Shown here in pieces: positions 1-9,571 of a stretch of DNA of 64,000 bases. The notes under the pieces were generated by a model that saw nothing but the letters and a program-made list of their open reading frames with translations, made no database searches and was not told the origin of the DNA. The stretch covers positions 1-64,000 of the forward strand of contig CATKHW010000388.1 of NCBI GenBank assembly GCA_949752795.1. The letters are read 5' to 3'. Source of the stretch: Hyperoodon ampullatus. Lineage: Eukaryota > Chordata > Mammalia > Artiodactyla > Ziphiidae. The translations under genes and the position numbers were made by a program. Position 1 is the first letter of the stretch; each line of letters starts with the position of its first letter.

Positions 1-160
1 AGCAAGTGCCCTGATAGTGTTTTCCTCTGTCTAACTGGTGGGTTCAGGTTATTTTTTTTCTTTTTTTGTTCAAGTTAGATTTTATTCCTCTTTTATGTAT
101 TTATAGATATAAGCATGGAAATCATTCATTCATATAAATACATCTGTGTGAAGGGAAGAA
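1..160. other. AT-rich left flank, no gene seen
   Basis: This is AT-rich sequence with a T-rich run near 50-69. I see no reading frame, RNA gene or recognisable repeat in it. It lies outside the 3' end of the first L1 fragment, and I could not identify a clear target-site duplication between it and the sequence beyond 1157. Confidence 0.5.
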
Positions 161-1157
161 CTTTTTTCTGTTTTATTTTTAAATTTTATTTTTTAAATTT
201 TGAAATTTAATTTTATTTATTTTTTTATACAGCAGGTTATTATTAGTTATGTATTTTATGCATATACATGTGTACAGGTCAATCCCAATCTCCCAACTCA
301 TCCCACCACCACCACCCCATGGCTTCCCACACTAGGTGTCCATACGTGTGTTCTCTACCTCTGTGTCTCTATTTCTTCCCTGCAAACCAGTTCATCTGTA
401 CCATTTTTCTAGGTTCCACATATATGCATTAATATACCATATTTGTTTTTCTCTTTCTGACTTACTTCATTCTGTATGACAGTCTCTAGATCCATCGACG
501 TCTCTACAAATGACCCAGTTTCATTCCGTCTTATGGCTGAGTAATATTCCATTTTATATATGTACCACATCTTTATCCATTCGTCTGTCTGTGGGTATTT
601 AGGTTGCTTCCATTACCTGGCTATTGTAAATAGTGCTGAAATGAGCATTGTGGTGAATGTGCCTTTTTGATTTATGGTTTTCTCTGGGTATATGCCCAGA
701 AGCGGGATTGCTGGATCATATGGTAATTCTATATCTAGGTTTTTTAAGGAAACTCCATACTGTTCTCCATCGTGACTGTATCAATTTACATTTCCACCAC
801 TAGTGGAAGAGGGATCCTTTTGTCCACACCCTCTCCAGAATTTGTTGTTTGTAGATTTTCTGATGATGCCGATTCTAACAGGTGTGAGGTGATACCTCAT
901 TGTAGTTTTGATTTGCATTTCTCTAATAATTAGTGATGTTGAGCAGCTTTTCATGTGCGTCTTGGCCATCTCTGTGTCTTCTTTGAAGAAACGTCTCTTT
1001 AGATCTTCTGCCCATTTTTGTATTGGGTTGTTTGTTTTTTTAATATTAAGCTGCATGAGCTCTTTATATATATTGGAGATTAAACCTTTGTCCATTGATT
1101 CGTTTGCAAATATTTTCGCCCATTCTGAGGGATGCTTTTTGCCATTCCCGTTTTTTT
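161..1157 (-). mobile_element. 5'-truncated LINE-1 (L1), 3' end of ORF2 plus 3' UTR
   Basis: The element is a retrotransposon relic on the minus strand. A T-rich tract at about 161-233 is the poly(A) tail read in reverse. It is followed by a short 3' UTR and then the ORF2 C-terminal region. Landmarks typical of reversed L1 are seen: TTATGGCTGAGTAATATTCC near 533, a 'GGGATTGCTGGATCATATGG' stretch near 703, and TTTTGATTTGCATTTCTC near 907. The copy stops near 1157, so it is strongly 5'-truncated, and it carries in-frame stops and frame breaks. The 3' UTR style resembles cetartiodactyl L1s (from memory). The copy is the in-window comparator for the satellite monomer. Confidence 0.93.
781..1095 (-). 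pseudogene. L1 ORF2 C-terminal region, broken relic
   Basis: An open stretch of 104 codons on the minus strand encodes the ORF2p segment just before the C-terminus. It contains the L1-typical strings [46 protein letters not shown] and the WRGCG motif. Full ORF2p is about 1,275 residues, so this is a small fragment. It ends at a frame break near 781, after which C-terminal ORF2 codons continue in another frame down to about 380 with further stops. The fragment has no endonuclease or reverse transcriptase core and cannot be functional. The same residue string, in diverged form, occurs in the satellite monomers. Confidence 0.9.
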
Positions 1158-1589
1158 AACAAAAAAAGAAAGAAAGAAAAAGAAGCAGAACACTAATGTG
1201 TGTAAAATATGCCTTTTGAAACTGTCGTTTTGAAATATGGACATACTTTGAATTTTTTGGTCGATATATGAACCCGGTATTTGTTTTCAGGGCAGGTGTC
1301 CTTTACAGGCCTGCAATGATTTTGAATATCAACTGACCATTAGCGCTGGGATTGAAGCTGCTGTTTTGTGAAACGGCCACAAGGTGGCAGCAGTTCTCAC
1401 TTACCAAATCTGCTTACTAGAGCAACAGAGCCTCAATGGAAGTCATGTTCTAGATTGGAATTTAGAATGGAATGTGCCAGGAGAAAGCCCCTCAAGTTTG
1501 TCTCACTGCTTCTTGTTCGAGTTTTTAATGTAATTTTTTATTTTTTATTACAGCAAATATGATTACAATGTTTGGCTTGTTGTAGGTGT
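1158..1589. other. Intergenic sequence with short A-rich simple repeat
   Basis: An A-rich run (AAAG-like units, about 1161-1185) directly follows a T7 run at the truncated L1 end. It may mark the L1 insertion site or a small microsatellite. The rest has no convincing reading frame; a 64-codon plus-strand frame at 1368-1562 shows no recognisable domain. I see no gene here. Confidence 0.5.
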
Positions 1590-1995
1590 GGAAGATGTGG
1601 TTCTTTTACACATACACATATGTCTGTTCTTCCTGGGATCCTTTTCCCATGTACCTTATGACAGAATGTTGAGTAGTCTTCTCTTGGTATTCTGTAGGTC
1701 TTTGGTGATTATATATGTCACCTGTGTTTGTATATGTCTGTTAACCCCAATATCATAATGAAACCAATCCTCACACCTTTCCATTGGTGAACCATAAGTT
1801 TGTTGAATGAATCTGTGATTGCCCTTCTCCGTGGAAATATCTGCCCTGGTATCCATTTTTCGGTCACACCTATAAGAGATATGATACGATATGTGTCTTT
1901 CACTTTCTGATTTACTACAAGTCACGTGATTACCTCTAGACACACCTACGGTGCTGCAAATGGCATTGTGTCCTTTTGTTCCTTGGCTTCTATTC
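1590..1995 (-). mobile_element. Older L1 3' end fragment (3' UTR and ORF2 C-terminus)
   Basis: This is a second minus-strand L1 relic. Its order of landmarks matches reversed artiodactyl L1 3' ends: TTCTGTAGGTCTTTGGTGAT near 1690, CTGTTAACCCCAATATC near 1738, GGTGAACCATAAGTTTGTTG near 1787, a tract ending in TCTGATTTACTACAAGT near 1906, and GTGCTGCAAATGGCATTGTG near 1952. It breaks off near 1995, before the mid ORF2 region. It is more diverged than the copy at 161-1157 and has no coding capacity. The edges are approximate. Confidence 0.75.
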
Positions 1996-2619
1996 TGCCT
2001 TAGCGAGGTCCATTTTCAACAATGTGATTCCCTGAGGGCTGAGGATTAGCTGACTTGGGTAGCCTGACCCTGCCGGCCGGCCCTCCCCAGGTGTGCCTGG
2101 GTTGAGTTCAATATAAACAGCGCTGCAGGCAGCAATAGCCCCTGAAGCTGTGCCTACTCCATATTCTCTGCCCCGTCAGCAGTCTCGGGGCTGTTCTGGA
2201 GGGAGGGAGTGAGGGGCCACGGCTTTGTGGGTGGCCCGGTGTGAGTGGGTCTCTGCTGGACTTTCTGCAGGAGTTGCCAGGTTTCCACCTGTAAAGAAGA
2301 GGATGTGTCACCCATACCTTCCGCTGAAATTTCTCTCCGGACAGAGGTGAGGAAAGAAAAAAGCAGTGGGTGCCGGGACAGGAGGGGTATCTCAGGCAGG
2401 GCAATGGAAAGCTTCCAGAAGAGTGCCCAGGGCCAGGACCATACTGGCTGGCCTGCAGGCCCAAGTTGGCCTGCGTGCTGTCGCTGTTGTGGCTCCACAC
2501 CCCTTCCTCTAGGCTTTCAGGCCCTTGTACATATTCAGGTGTTTTACCTGGGAAGGGTGGGAAAAGTTCAACAGCAGCTGGCCTGGGGCTCAGCTCACGG
2601 TTACTCACAGATGCCTCGG
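1996..2619. other. GC-richer unique flank of the satellite, no recognised gene
   Basis: Base composition rises here. An ATATAAA string sits at 2111-2117 and a GGCCGGCC tract lies just upstream. Two overlapping antiparallel frames of about 166 codons (2108-2608 minus, 2245-2748 plus) exist, but neither has a recognisable domain and the plus frame runs into the satellite. They look like chance frames of GC-rich DNA. An old LTR or an exon-bearing region is possible but unsupported. The satellite starts abruptly at about 2620. Confidence 0.5.
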
Positions 2620-4354
2620 GTCCCTTTCACTGAGGAAGGTGTAGGTCTTGTCTATTCCATAGTTGGTTTTTGGAACGGTACCTGTGCTTATATCAAACTC
2701 TGGTTTTATGCATCACCCCACCTCTCCTTCCCCCTTAAGCAGGCATAAGAGTGTTTTCTAAATGTGAGACACTGTTCTCTTTCCTAACTCAGTTCAAGTG
2801 TAGCCATGTTTACAGGATCTTCATAAGTGATATCTTATGATAAGATTCTTTTTCTGTGTGACTTATTTCACTTAGAATCATCATACCTGAATCCACCCAT
2901 TTTGCTGCTACTGGTCTTATGACATTGATTTCATGGCTGAGGGATATTCCATCGTATGTAAGTACCACAATTTTTTGAACCATTAATATATTTCCTGGGA
3001 TATTTAAGGTGTAACCAAGTTGAGGTCCTTGTAAGCAGTGCAACCTAAATTTTGGGGTGGCTCTGTCGTATTGATTTTCAGTTTTCCCAAGGTATATTCC
3101 CTAGACTGGAAGTGCCCTTGGCTCTGTAGCTCTGTTCTTTACTTGTTTTAGGGAACACAATGCACTCTTCCAGAGAGGCAGTTGGCAATTTATATAACGC
3201 CAATCAGCATAACAAGTCTCCTTGTTCTCCAGGGCCTGTCTTGCCTTTCTGGTTTTTACACATTTTGTGGATGTCCCTTTTGACCGGTGGGAAGTGATAC
3301 TTCTTTGTAGTGCAGATTTGCATTGCCCGCTTGCTTGCTTGGCCAAAAAGGGCGTATGCATTTTCTCCTGAATATATTCAGGAGAAAACGCATACGCCCT
3401 TTTTGGCCAAGTGCATCATTGTCGAAGTTGTGCCCCTCTTCCTGTGCTTTAAAGGCGATTCCAACGTACCTCTTGAAATCTGTTTCCTGCTATTCTGCCT
3501 TGCTTTCAAGTCCGCCTCGTTGCCTTCCCTCAACAGATTTTTGGACAATAGTTGTCCTTTATTACTCGGCCAGTTTGTGAATTGCTGTGCCCCTGAGCTC
3601 CATTTATCAACTCGTTTTTTGTGAGCTGACCGCAAGTCCAAAATTTTGGTTCATGACCTATGCTGTTTCCCGGTGGGGGGCTGAGACTTTGGTTAATTCT
3701 TCTTCCTGCCAGGATGTTAGAGTGATATGTGCCCATCCAAATGCCTAACAGCTACTCTCTCATTGGTTCTCCCTCTTCCCTTTCATCCTCTGCCAAATTG
3801 GAAACCTATGCGAACCAGGAGGTTAAAGGGGCTGTCTTTCCAATTTGGGAGATTGATAGTAAAGCAGATGGAAAGTCAAACTGGAGCACCAGGGTAGGGA
3901 CTATTCGTGAGTTTTAGAAACTTTTCGTATTCACAATCTGTTCGTTCTCTATGTTTCCCATACATGTTTAGCTGTAGTAATATTCCTTTCAACCTGGAGA
4001 GTTGGGACCCATGGAATGGGTGCCAGGCATTTGTGCTTTAAAGGGTCTGCATTTGCTCACCCAATCTCACCAATCCTCTCAGTCCCAAGTGTCCTGCCTT
4101 ATGCCACATCCAGCTTTCGTTGTAGATAGGGTCTTTCCAGGTTTCATCAGAGACCCTGAAGGAATTATTAAGAATTTCCCAGTTTTTTGTTTTGTTTTTG
4201 AAATTCCTTTTTATAGTGGGTTTGAGCTGATTCTCGCTGCCATGTTTATGCCAGTCTAGACACAGATGATTCTCTTACGGAGACATATCAATACATAGGT
4301 TTTAAGTTTCTTACTAGTCAGATATATTCCTCTGCGGGAAATATGGGGTTTTGA
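2620..4354. repeat. Satellite monomer M1 (array edge)
   Basis: This is the first monomer, 1,735 bp long. It begins abruptly next to unique DNA. Its palindrome is at 3338-3411 with one unpaired base at 3360. It carries private changes around 3190-3230, consistent with weak homogenisation at an array edge. Confidence 0.95.
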
Positions 4355-6093
4355 GTCCCTTTCACTGAGGAAGGTGTAGGTCTTGTCAATTCCATAGTTG
4401 GTTTTTGGAACGGTACCTGTGCTTATACCAAACTCTGGTTTTATGCATCACCCCACCTCTCCTTCCCCCTTAAGCAGGCATAAGAGTGTTTTCTAAATGT
4501 GAGACACTGTTCTCTTTCCTAACTCAGTTCAAGTGTAGCCATGTTTACAGGATCTTCATAAGTGATATCTTATGATAACTTTCTTTTTCTGTGTGACTTA
4601 TTTCACTTAGAATCATCGTACCTGAATCCACCCATTTTGCTGCTACTGGTCTTATGACATTGATTTCATGGCTGAGGGATATTCCATCATATGTAAGTAC
4701 CACAATTTTTTGAGCCATTTTTATATTTCCTGAGATAATTAAGTTGTACCCAAGTTGAGGTCCTTGTAAGCAGTGCAGCCTTAAATTTTGGGGTGGCTCT
4801 GTCTTAATGATTTTCAGTTTTCCCAAGGTATATTCCCTAGACTGGAAGTGCCCTTGGCTCTGTAGCTCTGTTGTTTACTTGTTTTAGGGAACACAATGCA
4901 CTCCTCCAGAGAGGCAGTTGTCAATTTACATCCCGCCCTTCAGCATAACAAGGCTCCCTGTTCTCCAGGGTCTGTCTTGCCTTTCTGGTTTTTACACATT
5001 TTGTGGATGTCTCTTTTGACCGGTGGGAAGTGATTCTTCTTTGTAGTGCAGATTTGCATTGCCCGCTTGATTTCTTGGCCAAAAAGGGCGTATGCGTTTT
5101 CTCCTGAATATATTCAGGAGAAAACGCATACGCCCTTTTTGGCCAAGTGCATCATTGTCAAAGTTGTGCCCCTCTTCCTGTGCTTTAAAGGCGATTCCAA
5201 CGTACCTCTTGAAATCTGTTTCCTGCTATTCTGCCTCGCTTTCACGTCGGCCTCGTTGCCTTCCCTCAACAGATTTTTGGACGATACTTGTCCTTTATTA
5301 CTCGGTCAGTTTGCGGATTGCTGTGCCCCTGAGCTCCATTTATCAACTCGTTTTTGGTGAGCTGACCGCAAGTCCAAAATTTTGGTTCAGGACCCATACT
5401 GGTTCCCGGTGGGTGTCTGAGACTTTGGTTAATTCTTCTTCCTGCCGGGAAATTACAGTGATATGTGCCCGTCCAAATGCCTAACAGCTACTCTCTCATT
5501 GGTTCTCCCTCTTCCCTTTCATCCTCTGCCAAATTGGCAACCTGTGCGAACCAGGAGGTTAAAGGGGCTGTCTCTCCAAGTTGGGAGGTTGATAGTAAAC
5601 CAGATGGAAAGTCAAACCGGAGCACAACGAGAGGGACTATTAGTTGAGTTTTAGAAACCTTTCGTATTCACAGTGTGTCCGTTCTCTAGGTTTCCCGTAC
5701 ATGTTATAACTGTAGTAATATTCCCTTCAACCTGGAGAGTTCGGACCCATGGAATGGGTGCCATGCATTATTGCTTTAAAGGGTCTGCATTTGCTCACCC
5801 AATCTCACCAATCGTCTCAGTCCCAAGTGTCCCTCCTTATGCCACATCCAGCTGTCGTTGTAGATAGGGTCATTCCAGGTTTCATCAGAGACCCTGAAGG
5901 AATTGTAAAGAATTTCCCAGTTTTTTTGTTTTGTTTTTGAAATTCATTTTTATAGTGGGTTTGAGCTGATTCTCGCTGCCATGTTTATGCCAGTCTAGAC
6001 ACACTTGATTCCCTTACAGAGACATATCAATACATAGGTTTTAATATTATTACTAGTCAGATATATTCCTCTGCGGGAAATATGGGATTTTGA
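4355..6093. repeat. Satellite monomer M2
   Basis: The palindrome at 5074-5147 is perfect, but the usual GCTTGCTTGCTT just before it is replaced by GCTTGATTTCTT. The left breakpoint of block A falls inside this monomer at 5601-5622; everything to the right belongs to block A. Confidence 0.95.
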
Positions 6094-7833
6094 GTCCCTT
6101 TCACTGAGGAAGGTGTAGGTCTTGTCTATTCCATAGTTGGTTTTTGGAACGGTACCTGTGCTTATATCAAACTCTGGTTTTATGCATCACCCCACCTCTC
6201 CTTCCCCCTTAAGCAGGCATAAGAGTGTTTTCTAAATGTGAGACACTGTTCTCTTTCCTAACTCAGTTCAAGTGTAGCCATGTTTACAGGATCTTCATAA
6301 GTGATATCTTATGATAAGTTTCTTTTTCTCTGTGACTAATTTCACATAGAATCATCGTACCTGAATCCACCCATTTTGCTGCTACTGGTCTTATGACATT
6401 GATTTCATGGCTGAGGGATATTCCCTCGTACGTAAGTACCACAATTTTTTGAACCATTTTTATATTTCCTGGGATATTTAAGGTGTACCCAAGTTGAGGT
6501 CCTTGTAAGCAGTGCAGCCCTAAATTTTGGGGTGGCTCTGTCTTATTGATTTTCAGTTTTCCAAAGGTATATTCCCTAGACTGGAAGTGCCCTTCTGCTC
6601 TGTAGCTCTGTTCTTTACTTGTTTTAGGGAACACAATGCACTCCTCCAGAGAGGCAGTTGGCAATTTACATGCCGCCAATCTGCATAACAAGGCTCCCTG
6701 TTCTCCAGGACCTGTCTTACCTTTCTGGTTTTTACACATTTTGTGGATGTCCCTTTTGACCGGTGGGAAGTGATACTTCTTTGTAGTGGAGATTTGCATT
6801 GCCCGCTTGCTTGCTTGGCCAAAAAGGGCGTATGCGTTTTCTCCTGAATATATTCAGGAGAAAACGCATACGGCCTTTTTGGCCAAGTGCATCATTGTCG
6901 AAGTTGTGCCCCTCTTCCTGTGCTTTAAAGGCGATTCCAACGTACCTCTTGAAATCTCTTTCCTGCTATTCTGCCTCGTTTTCAAGTCCGCCTCGTTGCC
7001 TTCCCTCAACAGATTTTTGGACGATAGTTGTCCTTTATTACTCGGCCAGTTTGTGAATTGCTGTGCCCCTGAGCTCCATTTTTCAACTCGTTTTTGGTGA
7101 GCTGACCGCAAGTCCAAAATTTTGGTTCAGGACCCATACTGGTTCCCGGTGGGTGTCTGAGACTTTGGTTAATTCTTCTTCCTGCAGGGAAGTTAGATTG
7201 ATATGTGCCCGTTCAAATGCCTAACAGCTACTCTCTCATTGGTTCTCCCTCTTCCCTTTCATCCTCTGCCAAATTGGCAACCTGTGCGAACCTGGAGGTT
7301 AAAGGGGCTGTCTCTCCAAGTTGGGAGGTTGATAGTAAAGCAGATGGAAAGTCAAACCGGAGCAAAAGGAGAGGGACTATTAGTTGAGTTTTAGAAACCT
7401 TTCGTATTCACAGTGTGTCCGTTCTCTAGGTTTCCCGTACATGTTATAACTGTAGTAATAATCCCTTCAACCTGGAGAGTTGGGACCCATGGAATGGGTG
7501 CCATGCATTATTGCTTTAAAGGGTCTGCATTTGCTCACCGAATCTCACCAATTGTCTCAGTCCCAAGTGTCCAGCCTTATGCCACATCCAGCTGTCGTTG
7601 TAGATAGGGTCATTCCAGGTTTCATCAGAGACCCTGAAGGAATTGTAAAGAATTTCCCAGTTTTTTTGTTTTGTTTTTGAAATTCCTTTTTATAGTGGGT
7701 TTGAGCTGATTCTCGCTGCCATGTTTATGCCAGTCTAGACACACTTGGTTCCCTTACGGAGACATATCAATACATAGGTTTTAAGATTCTTACTAGTCAG
7801 ATATATTCCTCTGTGGGAAATATGGAGTTTTGA
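6094..7833. repeat. Satellite monomer M3 (twin of M9)
   Basis: The length is 1,740 bp. The palindrome at 6814-6887 has one unpaired base near 6873. It carries CTTCTGCTCTG near 6593 where others have CTTGGCTCTG. That extra base joins two pieces of the L1 ORF2 relic into one frame. The same variant occurs in M9. Confidence 0.95.
6284..6799 (-). pseudogene. L1 ORF2 C-terminal relic inside monomer M3 (171 codons open)
   Basis: On the minus strand this frame starts MQISTTKKYHFPPV, which aligns with [14 protein letters not shown] in the L1 at 781-1095. It ends with YDGISLSHE and MILCEISHREKETYHKISL, matching the usual L1 ORF2 C-terminus (YYSAI..., ILSEVSQ-EKDKYH-ISL, from memory). In most monomers the frame is split in two near the CCCTTGGCTCTG site. 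M3 and M9 carry one extra base there and are open throughout. This is a decayed retrotransposon piece, not a gene. Its persistence reflects array homogenisation. Confidence 0.85.
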
Positions 7834-8022
7834 GTCCCTTTCACTGAGGAAGGTTAGGTCTTGCCTATTCCATAGTTGGTTTTTGGAACGGTACCTCTGC
7901 TTATATCAAACTCTGGTTTTATGCATCACCCCACCTCTCCTTCCCCCTTAAGCAGGCATAAGAGTGTTTTCTAAATGTGAGACACTGTTCTCTTTCCTAA
8001 CTCAGTTCAAGTGTAGCCATGT
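7834..8022 (-). mobile_element. L1 3' UTR-like segment of the monomer (shown in M4)
   Basis: The same segment occurs at the start of every monomer. Landmarks run in the same order as in the L1 fragment at 1590-1995. They are a GTAGGTCTT-like string, a TTATATCAAACTC string matching CTGTTAACCCCAATATC, a pyrimidine-rich CCTCTCCTTCCCCCTT stretch, and GGCATAAGAGTGTTTTCT matching ACCATAAGTTTGTTG. Divergence is high, so edges are approximate. Confidence 0.65.
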
Positions 8023-8551
8023 TTACAGGATCTTCATAAGTGATATCTTATGATAAGTTTCTTTTTCTCTGTGACTTATTTCACTTAGAATCATCGTACC
8101 TGAATCCACCCATTTTGCTGCTACTGGTCTTATGACATTGATTTCATGGCTGAGGGATATTCCATCGTACGTAAGTACCACAATTTTTTGAACCATTTTT
8201 ATATTTCCTGGGATATTTAAGGTGTACCCAAGTTGAGGTCCTTGTAAGCAGTGCAGCCCTAAATTTTGGGGTGGCTGTGTCTTTTTGATTTTCAGTTTTC
8301 CCAAGGTATATTCCCTAGACTGGAAGTGCCCTTGGCTCTGTAGCTCTGTTGTTTACTTGTTTTAGGGAACACAATGCACTCCTCCAGAGAGGCAGTTGGC
8401 AATTTACATCCCGCCCATCAGCATAACAAGGCTCCCTGTTCTCCAGGGCCTGTCTTGCCTTTCTGGTTTTTACACATTTTGTGGATGTCCCTTTTGACCG
8501 GTGGGAAGTGATACTACTTTGTAGTGGAGATTTGCATTGCCCGCTTGCTTG

Positions 8552-8625
8552 CTTGGCCAAAAAGGGCGTATGCGTTTTCTCCTGAATATATTCAGGAGAA
8601 AACGCATACGCCCTTTTTGGCCAAG
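8552..8625. mobile_element. 74-bp perfect palindrome, probable mariner-type MITE (representative copy in M4)
   Basis: Two 37-bp arms meet without a spacer. The left arm begins CTTGGCCAAAAAGGGCG and the centre reads CTGAATATATTCAG. Copies begin at 3338, 5074, 6814, 8552, 10291, 12030, 13769, 15508, 17248, 18986, 20724, 22463, 24201, 25940, 27679, 29420, 31159, 32899, 34638, 36377, 38115, 39854, 41593, 43303, 45042, 46782, 48521, 50260, 51998, 53737, 55476, 57186, 58924, 60662 and 62401. The TTGGCCAAAAAG end resembles mariner-derived hairpins common in cattle (miR-2284/2285 family, from memory). It interrupts L1 ORF2 similarity, so it inserted into the L1. I see no clear TA duplication. Confidence 0.7.
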
Positions 8626-8855
8626 TGCATCATTGTCGAAGTTGTGCCCCTCTTCCTGTGCTTTAAAGGCGATTCCAACGTACCTCTTGAAATCTGTTTC
8701 CTGCTATTCTGCCTCGCTTTCAAGTCCGCCTCGTTGCCTTCCCTCAACAGATATTTGGACGATAGTTGTCCATTATTACTCGGCCAGTTTGTGAATTGCT
8801 GTGCCCCTGAGCTCCATTTTTCAACTCGTTTTAGGTGAGCTGACCGCAAGTCCAA
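8626..8855 (-). pseudogene. L1 ORF2 segment upstream of the palindrome (shown in M4)
   Basis: The minus-strand frame at 8592-8855 contains WPSNNGQLSSKYLLREGNE and KHRKRGTTSTMMH. Both align in order with [12 protein letters not shown] and [11 protein letters not shown] of the L1 relic at 781-1095. Similarity is weaker than in the C-terminal part. It is present in every full monomer at the same phase, about 75-305 bp after the palindrome start. Confidence 0.6.
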
Positions 8856-9571
8856 AATTTTGGTTCAGCACCTATACTGGTTCCCGGTGGGGGGCTGAGA
8901 CTTCGGTTAATTCTTCTTCCTGCCGGGAAATTACAGTGATATGTGCCCGTCTAAATGCCTAACAGCTACTCTCTCATTGGTTCTCCCTCTTCCCTTTCAT
9001 CCTCTGCCAAATTGGCAACCTGTGCGAACCAGGAGGTTAAAGGGGCTGTCTCTCCAAGTTGGGAGGTTGATAGTAAAGCAGATGGAAAGTCAAACCGGAG
9101 CACCAGGAGAGGGACTATTCGTTTAGTTTTAGAAACCTTTCGTATTCACAGTGTGTCCGTTCTCTAGGTTTCCCGTACATGTTATAACTGTAGTAATATT
9201 CCCTTCAACCTGGAGAGTTGGGACACATGGAATGTGTGCCATGCATTATTGCTTTAAATGGTCTGCATTTGTTCACCCAATCTCACCAATCCTCTCAGTC
9301 CAAAGTGTCCAGTCTTATGCCACATCCAGCTGTCGTTGTAGATAGGGTCATTCCAGGTTTCATCAGAGACCCTGAAGGAATTGTAAAGAATTTCCCAGTT
9401 TTTTTGTTTTGTTTTTGAAATTCCTTTTTATAGTGGGTTTGAGCTGATTCTCGCTGCCATGTTTATGCCAGTCTAGACACACTTGATTCCCTTACGGAAA
9501 CATATCAATACATAGGTTTTAAGATTCTTACTAGTCAGATATATTCCTCTGCAGGAAATATGGGATTTTGA
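8856..9571. other. Right ~700 bp of the monomer, origin unresolved (shown in M4)
   Basis: This segment has no gene. By eye, short strings follow the order of reversed L1 further upstream in ORF2 (for example CAGTGATATGTGCC near 8934, GGAGCACCAGG near 9097, TTGTAGATAGGGTCATT near 9336). They are too diverged for me to assert homology. It ends with a T-rich tract. Confidence 0.4.
9399..9433. repeat. T-rich tract in each monomer, possible relic of an L1 poly(A) tail
   Basis: A TTTTTTTGTTTTGTTTTTG run followed by a CCTTTTTATAG stretch occurs once per monomer, about 170 bp before the phase mark. It lies on the 3' side of the minus-strand L1 relic, where a poly(A) tail would be. In several monomers the T-run varies by one base, as expected of a homopolymer. 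The link to a poly(A) tail is inference. Confidence 0.45.

Larger units (their letters stand above)
7834..9571. repeat. Satellite monomer M4 (twin of M10)
   Basis: The palindrome at 8552-8625 is perfect. A two-base gap turns AAGGTGTAGG into AAGGTTAGG near 7852. ACAGATATTTGG near 8748 and TCCATTATTAC near 8769 are further variants shared with M10. Confidence 0.95.

Noticed and set aside
161..1185. Target-site duplication of the first L1
   Set aside because: Short A/G-rich strings occur on both sides, but no convincing matching pair of 7-20 bases could be identified.
2111..2117. ATATAAA as a promoter TATA box
   Set aside because: It is a single short motif with no supporting downstream gene or LTR structure that I could recognise.
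2108..2748. Overlapping 166-codon minus and 167-codon plus frames as a gene
   Set aside because: They are antiparallel overlapping frames in GC-rich DNA without a recognisable domain, and the plus frame runs into satellite sequence.
3338..3411. CRISPR-like repeat and spacer arrangement because of the regular palindromes
   Set aside because: Spacing is 1.74 kb, the intervening sequence is itself the repeat, and the DNA is mammalian.
3338..3411. Rho-independent terminator
   Set aside because: A strong hairpin is present, but this is eukaryotic DNA and there is no functional U-tract immediately after the stem.
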